Assembly (NCBI RefSeq): GCF_042681745.1
Contig: NZ_JBHUGF010000011.1
Coordinates: forward strand, 558,001 to 622,000
Origin: Saccharibacillus nicotianae
GTDB taxonomy: Bacteria > Bacillota > Bacilli > Paenibacillales > Paenibacillaceae
Direction: 5' to 3'
Length of the DNA stretch: 64,000 bases
Below are positions 44,191 to 52,974 of this stretch, in pieces. Positions within the stretch are counted from its first letter, which is position 1. Each line of letters starts with the position of its first letter. Both the position numbers and the translations under genes were made by a program. The notes below the pieces were generated by a model, which saw only the letters and a list, made by a program, of their open reading frames with translations, was not told where the DNA came from and did not search any database.

Positions 44191-45552
44191 ATGAAAGTAG
44201 CTGTTATAGGATGTACTCACGCAGGAACTGCCGCTGTTGTTAATACCGCTAAATTATACCCGGATGCTGAGATCACTGTGTATGAACGTAACGATAATAT
44301 CTCATTCTTATCTTGTGGGATTGCGTTATATGTAGGTGGAGTAGTGAATGATCCAGACGGACTGTTTTACTCTTCTCCAGATCAATTAGCTGATCTAGGT
44401 GTAACGACTAAAATGTTGCATGAAGTCACAGCGATAGATACCGATAACAAAACATTACAAGCTCGTGACCTGACTACAGGTATTGAACTAACAGATACGT
44501 ACGACAAATTAATTATGACTACTGGTTCTTGGCCCATCGTTCCTAAATTTGAAGGTATCGAACTGGATAACATTTTACTTTGCAAAAACTACAATCACTC
44601 CAATACCATTATTGAAAAAGCACAGCATGCTAAAAATATCGTTGTTGTAGGTGCAGGTTATATCGGTGTGGAACTGGTTGAAGCGTTCCAAATGAATGGC
44701 AAACAAGTGACTTTGATCGATGCAGAAGAACGTATTTTGAGCAAATATCTTGACCCTGAATTTACAGACCGTACAGAAGCTTCTCTACAAGAGCATGGCA
44801 TCGAACTTGCGCTATCTGAGAAAGTGGTAAAATTCACAGGTGAACATGGTAAAGTTACCAATGTCGTTACGGACAAAGCAACACATGAAGCAGATATGGT
44901 TATCTTGTGTATCGGTTTCCGTCCGAATACTGAATTGCTTAAAGGGCAAGTCGATATGCTAGTTAACGGTGCGATCCTGGTCGATAAATATATGCAAACA
45001 AGCAAAAAAGATGTGTTCGCTGCTGGAGATAGCTGTGCGATCTTCTACAACCCAACAGGCAAACATGCCTATATTCCGTTAGCTACGAATGCAGTACGTA
45101 TGGGTACACTGGTTGCACGTAACCTTGTTCAACCTACGAATGAATATATGGGTACTCAAGGCACATCCGGTATCAAAATTTATGAAGATAATATTGCAGG
45201 TACAGGGATGACCGAGACAGCCGCTCGTGAAGCAGGCTTGAATGTAGAAACAAGCACGATGCACGATCATTACCGTCCAGAATTTATGCCGACACATGAG
45301 ACTGTTACATTGAAAGTGGTATATGAAAAAGAAACACGTCGCATCTTAGGCGCACAATTGATGTCCAAAGTCGATTTAACTCAATCGATTAATACGATCT
45401 CTGTCTGTATCCAAAATCAAATGACAGTCGATCAACTGGCCTTTATCGACTTCTTCTTCCAACCACATTACAACAAACCTTGGAACTACTTGAATACTGT
45501 AGGTTTGCAAGCATTAGCACCGATTCAGACACAACAAGAAGTTCACGCTTAA
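44191..45552 (+). CDS. nox: NADH oxidase, water-forming (CoA-disulfide reductase family)
   Basis: 453 residues, close throughout to Enterococcus-type Nox. The redox Cys is C42 in FLSCGIALYVGG. GAGYIGVELVEAF is the NADH loop, AADS-like FAAGDSC the FAD site, and PHYNKPWNYLN the C-terminal interface. It oxidises two NADH with O2 to water, regenerating NAD+ without peroxide. AGGAGGAAGAAACC precedes the ATG. It is monocistronic, with Rex-like operators upstream and a terminator at 45624. Confidence 0.94.
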   Translation: MKVAVIGCTHAGTAAVVNTAKLYPDAEITVYERNDNISFLSCGIALYVGGVVNDPDGLFYSSPDQLADLGVTTKMLHEVTAIDTDNKTLQARDLTTGIELTDTYDKLIMTTGSWPIVPKFEGIELDNILLCKNYNHSNTIIEKAQHAKNIVVVGAGYIGVELVEAFQMNGKQVTLIDAEERILSKYLDPEFTDRTEASLQEHGIELALSEKVVKFTGEHGKVTNVVTDKATHEADMVILCIGFRPNTELLKGQVDMLVNGAILVDKYMQTSKKDVFAAGDSCAIFYNPTGKHAYIPLATNAVRMGTLVARNLVQPTNEYMGTQGTSGIKIYEDNIAGTGMTETAAREAGLNVETSTMHDHYRPEFMPTHETVTLKVVYEKETRRILGAQLMSKVDLTQSINTISVCIQNQMTVDQLAFIDFFFQPHYNKPWNYLNTVGLQALAPIQTQQEVHA

Positions 45553-45623
45553 TTGAACTAACACTCAATCATTTTATATCATTTCAAGCTCCCAATTATC
45601 GTTATCAAAAGTCTACCCCTAAC

Positions 45624-45658
45624 AAAGCCTGTACAGTCCCCCACTGTACAGGCTTTTG
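45624..45658 (+). terminator. Rho-independent terminator of nox
   Basis: AAAGCCTGTACAGT / ACTGTACAGGCTTT perfect stem, 5-base loop, followed by TGTG. The T run is short. Confidence 0.85.
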
Positions 45659-45693
45659 TGCTTAATTTCACAAATTCTTTTTCATAGTGACAT

Positions 45694-45711
45694 TTGTTAC
45701 TTTTTTCACAA
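45694..45711 (+). promoter_or_regulatory. Rex-like operator upstream of the FNT channel gene
   Basis: TTGTTACTTTTTTCACAA matches TTGTGAA-N4-TTCACAA at 12 of 14 fixed positions, with a perfect right half. It is ~80 bases before the start of the channel gene. It resembles the dyads before nox, suggesting co-regulation; core promoter elements around it are not clear. Confidence 0.55.
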
Positions 45712-45789
45712 AGTAGTTGTATTAAAATTGAAATATGAAAAGGTAATTTAATTATGCGGATATAGATGCTTATAAGGGGGATGCAACAC

Positions 45790-46677
45790 ATGGCTTATTA
45801 CAAACCACAACAAATTGCAATGAATACGATTGAGACAGGAATCATCAAAGCCAAGTCGACCTGGATACAGATGCTTGTGCTTGGTTTTCTAGGTGGAGCT
45901 TTTATTGCATTAGGATTTTTATTAGATATTCGAGTGATCGCCAATACACCGGAATCATGGGGAAGTTTTGCTAACTTTATCGGAGCGGCGTTGTTCCCTG
46001 TAGGCTTGATTCTGGTACTGGTTGCAGGTGGAGAACTATTAACCGGTAATATGATGGCTGTTCCATTAGCACGGATGGCGAAGCGAATCAGTACGCTGGA
46101 AGTGGCACGTAATTTACTAGCTATTACTGTCGCTAATCTATTAGGTGCTTTGTTTGTCGCTTACTTCTTCGGGCATGTGGTGGGATTAACCGAGACCGGC
46201 CCTTACTTGACCAAAACAGTAGAAATGGCAGGGCACAAATTAGAAGGAAGCTTTGCACAGATGTTTTTATCCGGGATCGGTTGTAACTGGTTGGTAGCTC
46301 TAGCTGTCTGGTTATCTTATAGTGCGGATAGTATTAGCGGTAAAATACTCGGTATCTGGTTCCCAACGATGGCATTTGTCGCTATCGGATTTCAGCACGT
46401 TGTCGCTAATATGTTTTTGATTCCAGCAGCGATCTTTGCAGGGTATTATTCCTGGGATATGTATCTGATGAACTTTATTCCGGTATGGCTTGGTAATCTA
46501 ACCGGTGGAGCGGTATTTGTAGCAGGAATTTATTTCACCGCTTATATCAAAAAAGAAAGCCAACTTGCTCCAGACGGTTCAGGGCATACTCAACATAATG
46601 AACCTACCATTTCAACGATGCCAGCAGTATCGGCTACAGCGACATTACCGTTGCAACATAGCGATCAAGCACATTAA
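45790..46677 (+). CDS. Formate/nitrite transporter (FNT) family channel
   Basis: 295 residues, six hydrophobic helices. LGFLGGAFIALGF, GGELLTGNMM, GCNWLVALAVWLSY, and FQHVVANMFLIPA with the conserved His are FNT hallmarks. It moves formate, nitrite or a related monovalent anion across the membrane. The AAGGGGG site fits ATG 45790; ATG 45781 is closer to it. The last ~45 residues are a soluble, His/Ala/Thr-rich tail. It is probably linked to anaerobic or low-oxygen growth through the Rex-like site upstream. Confidence 0.92.
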   Translation: MAYYKPQQIAMNTIETGIIKAKSTWIQMLVLGFLGGAFIALGFLLDIRVIANTPESWGSFANFIGAALFPVGLILVLVAGGELLTGNMMAVPLARMAKRISTLEVARNLLAITVANLLGALFVAYFFGHVVGLTETGPYLTKTVEMAGHKLEGSFAQMFLSGIGCNWLVALAVWLSYSADSISGKILGIWFPTMAFVAIGFQHVVANMFLIPAAIFAGYYSWDMYLMNFIPVWLGNLTGGAVFVAGIYFTAYIKKESQLAPDGSGHTQHNEPTISTMPAVSATATLPLQHSDQAH

Positions 46678-46696
46678 TTCAAATCAAGTATGATTA

Positions 46697-46728
46697 AAAA
46701 GACCTTCAAGTGGATGAAGGTCTTTTTG
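46697..46728 (+). terminator. Rho-independent terminator of the FNT gene
   Basis: AAAAGACCTTCA / TGAAGGTCTTTTT with a 7-base loop, 19 bases after the stop. Confidence 0.93.
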
Positions 46729-46879
46729 ATGTTATAGAGTAATAGATTATAGAAAGAATAAATAGACATAAACAAAGTACTGTATTAATACTTTATTGTT
46801 TTAGCATATAATCTTCTGATAACGAACTATAATCAAAAAATTGTTCCACCACTATCTCCGAAAGAGCAGGTGACTTCTT

Positions 46880-47296
46880 TTGCCTATTCAAGAACTATCC
46901 TTAGACGAAAATCTACTACAGATCGGAACATTTCTAGATCAGCATAATATGAATAACAATCTTCAAATTCCTGCTTATGAAAGTATTCCTTTCTCACTGG
47001 CTGCTTATGAAGGTGAGCAGTACATCGGTGGAGTGACAGGATCGATGGCATGGGGGCTACTTTATATTCGTTATCTGGCGGTTGATCCTGTATACAGAGG
47101 GCAGGGCGTTGGAGCGAAGCTGTTACAAGCGATTGAAGATCAAGCAAGGCAACAGGGTGCTAGAATAAGTGAATTGACGACAATGAGCTGGCAAGCCCCA
47201 CATTTTTATATCAAATATGGATATGTAATCTTTGGAGAAATTAAAGATATTCCGATCGAAGGACAATCGAAAATATACTTACAAAAGCGTCTATAA
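46880..47296 (+). CDS. GNAT-family N-acetyltransferase
   Basis: 138 residues. The acetyl-CoA loop is VDPVYRGQGVGAKLLQ, followed by AIEDQARQQGA and a C-terminal FYIKYGYVIFGE. The start is TTG with AGGTGA 6 bases upstream. The size and plan resemble YobR/PhnO-like small acetyltransferases; the substrate is unknown. It is monocistronic by position. Confidence 0.85.
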   Translation: MPIQELSLDENLLQIGTFLDQHNMNNNLQIPAYESIPFSLAAYEGEQYIGGVTGSMAWGLLYIRYLAVDPVYRGQGVGAKLLQAIEDQARQQGARISELTTMSWQAPHFYIKYGYVIFGEIKDIPIEGQSKIYLQKRL

Positions 47297-47412
47297 TAGA
47301 TATTTATAAATGGTAATATATTATATAATTATAAATATGTAGTATATTGATATTGGTATTGGGTAATAGAGAAAGAACGATGATCTTATACTGATTCATC
47401 AGGAGTGTATAA

Positions 47413-48618
47413 ATGAAGCAAAATAGCGAGTGGAGTGCGAAACAACAAGAGCTAGAAGCTGAAAATACTCATTTAAAATCTTTGGTGAATGAACATATGG
47501 AATATTGTAAAATGGCGGAGCAAACGTTACAGCATAACGCTACATTTTTGGCTATGATTAGTCATGAGATTCGTACATCGATGAATGCGATCTTATCACT
47601 TACTGAACTGCTAGAACAGACGTCTATTGATGAAGAACAGCGATATTATCTAGAATTGATGGATACCAGTAACTCCACACTGATGTCGCTAGTGAATGAT
47701 ATATTGGATTTGAGTAAGATGGAAGCAGGCGAGATGAAATTAACCAAAGAACCTTTTGATGTGATCAATACGATAGAAGATTTGTTGTATTCTCTTGCTC
47801 CTTCAGCTTTTCAAAAGCAAGTGGAAGTCATTCTGGACGTGGAATCTGAGATTCCTTTATTTGTGATGGGAGACGTACTCAAAGTCAGACAGATCATAAT
47901 GAATCTGGCTCAAAATGCGATCAAATTCACCCATCAAGGTGAAATACAGATTTCAATGGTAATGCTTGAATCAACCGAAGAGTTGACTTCAGTCAAAATC
48001 GTAGTTCGTGATACAGGTATCGGGATGTCTGAAAAACAAGTATCTCGATTATTTCGTAATTATAGTCAAGTTCATGAGTCGAGTGATCAGATGTATGGCG
48101 GAACAGGGTTAGGGCTAGCAATTATTAAGCAATTGATTGAATTGATGAATGGAAAGATCGAAGTGAAAAGTGAAGTGGATGTAGGAACCGAGATAAATAT
48201 AATGCTAGATTTTGAGAAGTATACAGAAGTGCCTGCAATTCCTTTCAAAAAAGATATATTATCACTAATGAATGTGATGGTACTGGATCAGAATAAGACC
48301 AGTAGCGAATTAATCAGTAATCTTCTGACAGAGTGGGGGGCTAATGTAACGTACCGTTTAGAAATGAATGATGAATTTTTTACAGATATTCAAGGGTACC
48401 CCTACGATCTAATTCTTATTGATCTGCGTACTATAGATGAAGATCTGTGGAAACGGGAAAAAGAAAATTTGAAAAAGCAATCACTGGCTGTTCTGGCTCC
48501 TTTGGGCGATAAAGTTGAAGAAGAATCTACAGATATGTTTAAAGCGGTTATTACGAAGCCTATACGGAAGCTTCATTTGTTAAATGGAGTATTGGCGATA
48601 GAAATAGAAGAAAATTAA
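47413..48618 (+). CDS. Soluble hybrid histidine kinase (first of two tandem paralogues)
   Basis: 401 residues. An N-terminal coiled coil (~1-45), HisKA with FLAMISHEIRTSMNA (His about 52), HATPase with N box MNLAQNAIKFTH, G1 DTGIGMS and G2 GGTGLGLAI, then a receiver-like domain (~285-400). The usual Pro after the HEIRT box is Ser. The receiver keeps the phospho-acceptor (ILIDLRT) and Lys (ITKPI) but has VLDQN where VVDDN is normal, so one acidic residue is missing. There are no membrane helices or separate sensor. The gene is followed by its own terminator and a paralogue. Confidence 0.88.
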   Translation: MKQNSEWSAKQQELEAENTHLKSLVNEHMEYCKMAEQTLQHNATFLAMISHEIRTSMNAILSLTELLEQTSIDEEQRYYLELMDTSNSTLMSLVNDILDLSKMEAGEMKLTKEPFDVINTIEDLLYSLAPSAFQKQVEVILDVESEIPLFVMGDVLKVRQIIMNLAQNAIKFTHQGEIQISMVMLESTEELTSVKIVVRDTGIGMSEKQVSRLFRNYSQVHESSDQMYGGTGLGLAIIKQLIELMNGKIEVKSEVDVGTEINIMLDFEKYTEVPAIPFKKDILSLMNVMVLDQNKTSSELISNLLTEWGANVTYRLEMNDEFFTDIQGYPYDLILIDLRTIDEDLWKREKENLKKQSLAVLAPLGDKVEEESTDMFKAVITKPIRKLHLLNGVLAIEIEEN

Positions 48619-48620
48619 CG

Positions 48621-48665
48621 AACAGCTAGACCTATTCAAAGCTATGAATAGATCTAGCTGTTTTT
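48621..48665 (+). terminator. Rho-independent terminator between the tandem kinases
   Basis: AACAGCTAGACCTATTC pairs with GAATAGATCTAGCTG (one mismatch region), followed by five T. Shows that the two kinase genes are separate transcription units. Confidence 0.9.
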
Positions 48666-48867
48666 GTGCTGAGCTACTTTGAAATAAATGATATTATCTT
48701 CATTCTAGCGTTGTGAAATGTATTATAACGTATTGTTATTTGCTAGAGAAAGTTCATTATTTTCAAATATAGTAAGCTATTTCTAGCAGTTTGCTTTATG
48801 ATAAGGTAGAGGATAGACGCAGAATGAACGACAAAATATATAGGTACGGAAATAGAGGTGTCTGACT

Positions 48868-50085
48868 ATGACTGATAAGAATTTACATGCTCTTACAGAG
48901 AACGAAAAGAAATTGCAAGCAGAGATCGAACGATTACAACTTTTAGCAGAAGAACGTTTGGAAGCGAAAGTAAAAGCTGAGAAAGCAGATGGGAATAAAT
49001 CTGCCTTTATCGCTACGCTAAGTCATGAGATTCGTACACCGATGAACGGTATTATTGCAATGGCAGATTTATTACAGCAGACTTCACTGGATGAAGAACA
49101 GGTTCGATATACTGAGATTATTCAATCCAGTAGTGAAGCTTTGATGAATCTGGTCGATAATTTGCTGGATATTAGTAAAATGGAAGCTGGAAAAATGGTT
49201 TTGGAACAACATCCATTTGATCTTATTAATACCGTTGAAGATTTGGCATATGTGCTATCTCCAACAGCTTTTGAAAAACAAGTACAAGTTATACTTGATA
49301 TAGAATCCGATATTCCGTTATTTGTAATTGGCGACGCGCTCAAGATTCGGCAGATTTTTATGAATATTTTGCAAAATGCAATCAAATTTACACACTCGGG
49401 AGAGATTTTAATCTCCTTATTTTTACTGTCTACTGTTAAAGAAGAAGATATTCATGTCAAAATTGCAGTTAGAGACACAGGTATAGGAATGTCAGAGAAG
49501 CAACTGGGTGTTATTTTCGATAGTTATGCTCAAGGGCACAGCAATGAATCTCATCATTATGGTGGAACCGGTCTAGGACTTGCGATTACCAAAAGTCTGG
49601 TTGAATTGATGGGTGGTGAAATCTACGTTAATAGTGAATTTAATGTTGGAACTGAATTTAGTGTTGAAATCCGATTTGATAAGTATACCGACTTGCCTTC
49701 AATTCCTTTTGAAAAAGATATATTAGTAGATATGAATATTATGGTGCTCGACAGCAATTTAACAAGCTTGGAGCTAATGACCAATACCCTTCAAGGATGG
49801 GGAGCACGAGTAGCGACTGCTTCAATGATGGACAATAATTTTATCCATAATGTATCGACACATTCATACGATATCTGCTTGATTGATCATCAGACGATTG
49901 ACTTCGAAAAGTGGGATTTGGAATTAGACAATTTGAAAAAACAGCGTATGTTATTAATGGTACCTTTGGGGAACAAAATAGATGAAGATTTTAGAGGACG
50001 ATTTGAGACGGTGATTACCAAGCCGATCCGTAAGCTTCATTTACTTAATAGTATTCTAGCGTTGCAAAAAATCAAAAAACACTAA
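48868..50085 (+). CDS. Soluble hybrid histidine kinase (second tandem paralogue)
   Basis: 405 residues, the same layout as the preceding kinase: coiled coil, HisKA (FIATLSHEIRTPMNG), HATPase (DTGIGMS, GGTGLGLAI), then a receiver-like domain with IMVLDSN, CLIDHQT and VITKPIRKLHLL. Long stretches match the first copy (for example LDIESDIPLFVIGDALKIRQ versus the corresponding block there). It arose by tandem duplication and later divergence. It has its own promoter region (248-base gap) and terminator. The receiver ends with the same RKLHLLN motif as its twin. Confidence 0.88.
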   Translation: MTDKNLHALTENEKKLQAEIERLQLLAEERLEAKVKAEKADGNKSAFIATLSHEIRTPMNGIIAMADLLQQTSLDEEQVRYTEIIQSSSEALMNLVDNLLDISKMEAGKMVLEQHPFDLINTVEDLAYVLSPTAFEKQVQVILDIESDIPLFVIGDALKIRQIFMNILQNAIKFTHSGEILISLFLLSTVKEEDIHVKIAVRDTGIGMSEKQLGVIFDSYAQGHSNESHHYGGTGLGLAITKSLVELMGGEIYVNSEFNVGTEFSVEIRFDKYTDLPSIPFEKDILVDMNIMVLDSNLTSLELMTNTLQGWGARVATASMMDNNFIHNVSTHSYDICLIDHQTIDFEKWDLELDNLKKQRMLLMVPLGNKIDEDFRGRFETVITKPIRKLHLLNSILALQKIKKH

Positions 50086-50120
50086 TGATTTGTAGGTAAG
50101 CTCAAGCAATCATTATATAG

Positions 50121-50158
50121 AAAGGGCACTTTAGAGAATGAACTCTAAAGTGCCCTTT
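50121..50158. terminator. Bidirectional terminator between kinase and stalk-protein gene
   Basis: AAAGGGCACTTTAGAG / CTCTAAAGTGCCCTTT, a perfect 16-pair stem with a 6-base loop, between convergent genes. Neither side has a long T run beyond the stem's own T3. Confidence 0.8.
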
Positions 50159-50210
50159 GCGTTGATTGTATTTATGAACAGATATGATCTAGCGTATAGA
50201 AAAGACTAGA

Positions 50211-51848
50211 TTACATAGATTTAGTTAGTGTGATTTCACCAGTAGATTTATTCCATTTAACATCCCAACCTAGCAATTCAGTGATGGAGCGTAAAGGAAC
50301 CATTGTTCTACCATTGCTATCTACCATAGATACCGCTTCGATTTTTTGAGTTTTACCGTTAACATCAACAGTGTTTTTACCAACCCAGAATTTCATAGTA
50401 TCTTTACCAGCCATTACAGTTACTTGACCAGCAGATTTATCCCAAGCTACTTTAGCGCCAATACCTTCTGCAAGGTAACGCAATGGAATGTATGTTGTAC
50501 CATTTTTCACCATAGGCATAGTATCCATAGTTGTCATTTTGTCGCCAACTTTAAGTTGTTTGCTGTTTAATTTCATCCATACTGTCATCATAGAAGCATC
50601 TTTAGCAGGTGTTGCTGGTTTAGCTGGCATAGGTTTAGCAGCAGCCATTTTGAATTTATCAGGGTATTGTTTTACAATTGCGCCACCCAAAGCTTCGCCG
50701 ATACCGAACATTGTTTTAAATCCTTCACGATCTGCTTTGTATGCAGCTTCATATTTCTTAGCAGCATAGTTGTCGATAACCATTTGAACTTGATCTTCAT
50801 GAGCGACCAATGCTTTTTTAGCAGCCGCAGCCGGCAAGTTGTTTGCTGTTGCTGTTCCTAAGAATGTAGAGAATTCTGTTGTGAAATCAGTAATACGATC
50901 TTTTACAGCTTGTAGAGATGTTTTGTCACCTTTTTTCAATGCTGTTACATAATCGCTTTGTGCTTTGATATGGTTAGTGACCCAGATTTTTTCGAACTGG
51001 TTACCACCTTCTGCACCATATATCGAAGTGATCGCTTTTTTGAATGCTGCTGTGTTGCTAGCTTCAGCTTTGATCAATGCTGCGGAATCTTTATCTTCGC
51101 CACTGTATTGTTTTTGCATTTGCAATACAGACAATGCAAAGTGTTCTGCTGCCAATTGGTTTAGTGCAGAGCGTAGATCAGCCGCTGGTGTGTCTACAGA
51201 ACCGTTGTTGAATTTAGCAGGGTTTTGAGCAACGATTGCTCCTGATAGCGCTTTACTAACAGTGAACATAGTTGCGAAACCTTCACGATATTCAGTGTAA
51301 GCACCTGTGTAATCGCCAGCTACATATTTTTCAAATACATCTTGTACTTGATCTTCATGTAGACGAAGAGCTTGAGCTGCTGCTTTTTGTGGTAATTTGC
51401 CACCTGTAGCTGTTGCAAGGAATTTGGAGAACTCATCTACAAAGCTTTGTACTTGAGCTTCTGCTTTTTTGATAGCAGCTTTATTATCCATTTTCGTTGC
51501 TTTTACCAAGTTGTCTGTGTATTTGTTGTGAGCACGGAAGATTCTTTCAAATTCAGCCGCGCCTGCTTTACCGTAGATCGCTTCGATAGCAGGTTGCATG
51601 TCTAGTGCATTTTGATCCAATGCATCGTACGCTTGTTTAGCATCAGGTGCACCTTCGTATGCTTTAGTCATCGCTACAACAGCTAATGCGAAATGCTCGG
51701 AAAGTAAGTAGTCTAGTCCTGCACGAAGGTCAGCAGCTTTTGTGCTAACTGTAGGAGTCGCTGTTGTTGGTGTTGCTGCGAATGCTCCTGTTGTTGGAAG
51801 AAGTAAAGAAAGACTTAATGCAGGTACAATTAGTTTTTGAATTTTCAT
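50211..51848 (-). CDS. Secreted protein: two helical repeats plus copper-amine-oxidase N-terminal (stalk) domain
   Basis: 545 residues. Signal peptide ~1-24 (KIQKLIVPALSLSLLLPTTG, cleavage after AFA). Two ~165-residue helical repeats follow (about 38-205 and 215-380), each with LRxxLxxLxxEHFAL, SIYG-like, and LHEDQVQ / AHEDQVQ motifs. A Pro/Ala linker precedes the stalk domain (about 420-545) with VPLRYLAEGIGAKVAWD and VPLRSITELLGWDVKW. GGGAGC lies just before the ATG; the longer frame to 51905 has no signal. The repeats share HEDQ and EHF residues that could bind a ligand or metal. A 5' leader with structure is noted separately. Confidence 0.82.
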   Translation of the reverse strand: MKIQKLIVPALSLSLLLPTTGAFAATPTTATPTVSTKAADLRAGLDYLLSEHFALAVVAMTKAYEGAPDAKQAYDALDQNALDMQPAIEAIYGKAGAAEFERIFRAHNKYTDNLVKATKMDNKAAIKKAEAQVQSFVDEFSKFLATATGGKLPQKAAAQALRLHEDQVQDVFEKYVAGDYTGAYTEYREGFATMFTVSKALSGAIVAQNPAKFNNGSVDTPAADLRSALNQLAAEHFALSVLQMQKQYSGEDKDSAALIKAEASNTAAFKKAITSIYGAEGGNQFEKIWVTNHIKAQSDYVTALKKGDKTSLQAVKDRITDFTTEFSTFLGTATANNLPAAAAKKALVAHEDQVQMVIDNYAAKKYEAAYKADREGFKTMFGIGEALGGAIVKQYPDKFKMAAAKPMPAKPATPAKDASMMTVWMKLNSKQLKVGDKMTTMDTMPMVKNGTTYIPLRYLAEGIGAKVAWDKSAGQVTVMAGKDTMKFWVGKNTVDVNGKTQKIEAVSMVDSNGRTMVPLRSITELLGWDVKWNKSTGEITLTKSM

Positions 51849-51960
51849 AAGTAAGCTCCCTTTGTGTTTACATTTTTTGGTGAAGCAATGTTGCTGTCCA
51901 TACACAGATGAACGAAAGATAATTGTTTTTGGATCACTTTATTTATTTTTTTATTTCAAA

Positions 51961-52062
51961 AGTGAGGCTGAAGCGAAGTCATATCATGCTACACATGCAG
52001 TCATGACGACTGTTTTTCCGTTATACGTTCTTGACCTTGCCTGCCCGATCACCAGCCCCACT
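51961..52062 (-). ncRNA. Candidate structured 5' leader of the stalk-domain gene
   Basis: Read on the minus strand, AGTGGGGCTG and CAGCCTCACT close a ~100-base element (9 of 10 pairs), with an inner GTCAT/ATGAC hairpin. It lies ~110 bases upstream of the ATG at 51848. I do not recognise a known riboswitch class. It belongs to the 590-base gap 51849-52439, whose other contents are the terminator and hairpin at 52192 and 52271. Confidence 0.4.
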
Positions 52063-52191
52063 GTAGTAGAATAATGGACTTACCTTTTTTCACTTGCATA
52101 CTCACGAATAATGTATAAACACATTTTCCAGAAATTAAACTAAGTATCTTATCTAATTTTATAGAACAGCAGAAACAGGAGAAAAGAGAAC

Positions 52192-52222
52192 AAAAAAAGT
52201 GCCCTTGTTATAAGGGCACTTT
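52192..52222 (-). terminator. Rho-independent terminator (minus strand)
   Basis: AAAGTGCCCTT / AAGGGCACTTT with a 5-base loop; on the minus strand seven T follow. It is 220 bases from the nearest upstream gene stop (52440), so it either ends a long 3' region or an unannotated small RNA between 52223 and 52439. Confidence 0.85.
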
Positions 52223-52270
52223 GGTCATATATATGTATGCTATAGGGGTAGAATACGTTCAAACAAATGA

Positions 52271-52319
52271 AATCCGCCATAGTGCGGTTCGGGGGAACGA
52301 AACCGTAATATGGCGGATT
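52271..52319. other. Large hairpin, candidate part of a small RNA
   Basis: AATCCGCCAT (52271-52280) pairs exactly with ATGGCGGATT (52310-52319); inside, GCGGTTC and GAAACCG extend it with mismatches around a GGGGGAAC loop. It is G+C-rich relative to its surroundings and sits between an AhpD-like gene and a terminator, all readable on the minus strand. Confidence 0.5.
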
Positions 52320-52439
52320 CCGGGAGTGGTCCATGATATAGCAGAAGTGAGAACGAAGGGGACATCATTCTCGCCAATTGCCGTTACTTATTGTTAAACA
52401 CGGACACAAATATTGAAACAGGTGATTTATAAATTTTTT

Positions 52440-52886
52440 TTAATCTTTACAACCAGGAAACATACCGGTTGAAATTGCGATTCGATTCCAATTATTAATC
52501 GTGTTAATGGCTACAATTAGATCCATATATTGTTTCTCACTAAAGTATTGTAACACTTCATTGTATACATCTTTAGGCACGCCTTGCACTGTAATTTCAG
52601 TCACTACTTCTGTAAGATGAAGTACTGCTTTTTCAGCATCTGTATAATACGTACATTCTCGCCATACACTGGTCAAAGCGATACGTTCTTCCGTTTCACC
52701 CATTTTTCGTAAGTCGCGTGTATGAGCATCCAGACAGAAGGCACAGCCATTTATTTGTGAAGCGCGAATTTTAATTAATTCATACAAAACAGGGTCAAGA
52801 TTTTGTTCTTTGATAAATTTCTCCATTTGTCCCATAAGGGAATAGACTTTCGGATGTACTTTGTAATAATCCATACGTGTTTGCAT
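52440..52886 (-). CDS. Carboxymuconolactone decarboxylase/AhpD-like protein
   Basis: 148 residues. The catalytic CxxC-x3-H is C48-A-F-C51-L-D-A-H55 in NGCAFCLDAHTRD, as in AhpD-type peroxidases. The family is the most frequent partner of ECF41 sigma factors, as here. It probably reduces hydroperoxides or a related small substrate. AGGAGGATCACAC precedes the ATG, and an ECF41-type promoter lies in the 88-base gap to the sigma gene. Confidence 0.9.
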   Translation of the reverse strand: MQTRMDYYKVHPKVYSLMGQMEKFIKEQNLDPVLYELIKIRASQINGCAFCLDAHTRDLRKMGETEERIALTSVWRECTYYTDAEKAVLHLTEVVTEITVQGVPKDVYNEVLQYFSEKQYMDLIVAINTINNWNRIAISTGMFPGCKD

Positions 52887-52944
52887 GTGTGATCCTCCTG
52901 AGATATTGAATAGTTATAAGCTTTATGTAGGCTTATATAGACTA

Positions 52945-52971
52945 GACCAATGAGGAACACGATTTGTGACA
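52945..52971 (-). promoter_or_regulatory. ECF41-type promoter for the AhpD-like gene
   Basis: On the minus strand, TGTCACA (52971-52965), 16-base spacer, GGTC (52948-52945). The published ECF41 consensus is TGTCACA with CGTC at -10, at the same spacing; one base differs. It lies between the sigma gene stop and the target gene. Confidence 0.75.
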
Positions 52972-52974
52972 AGC

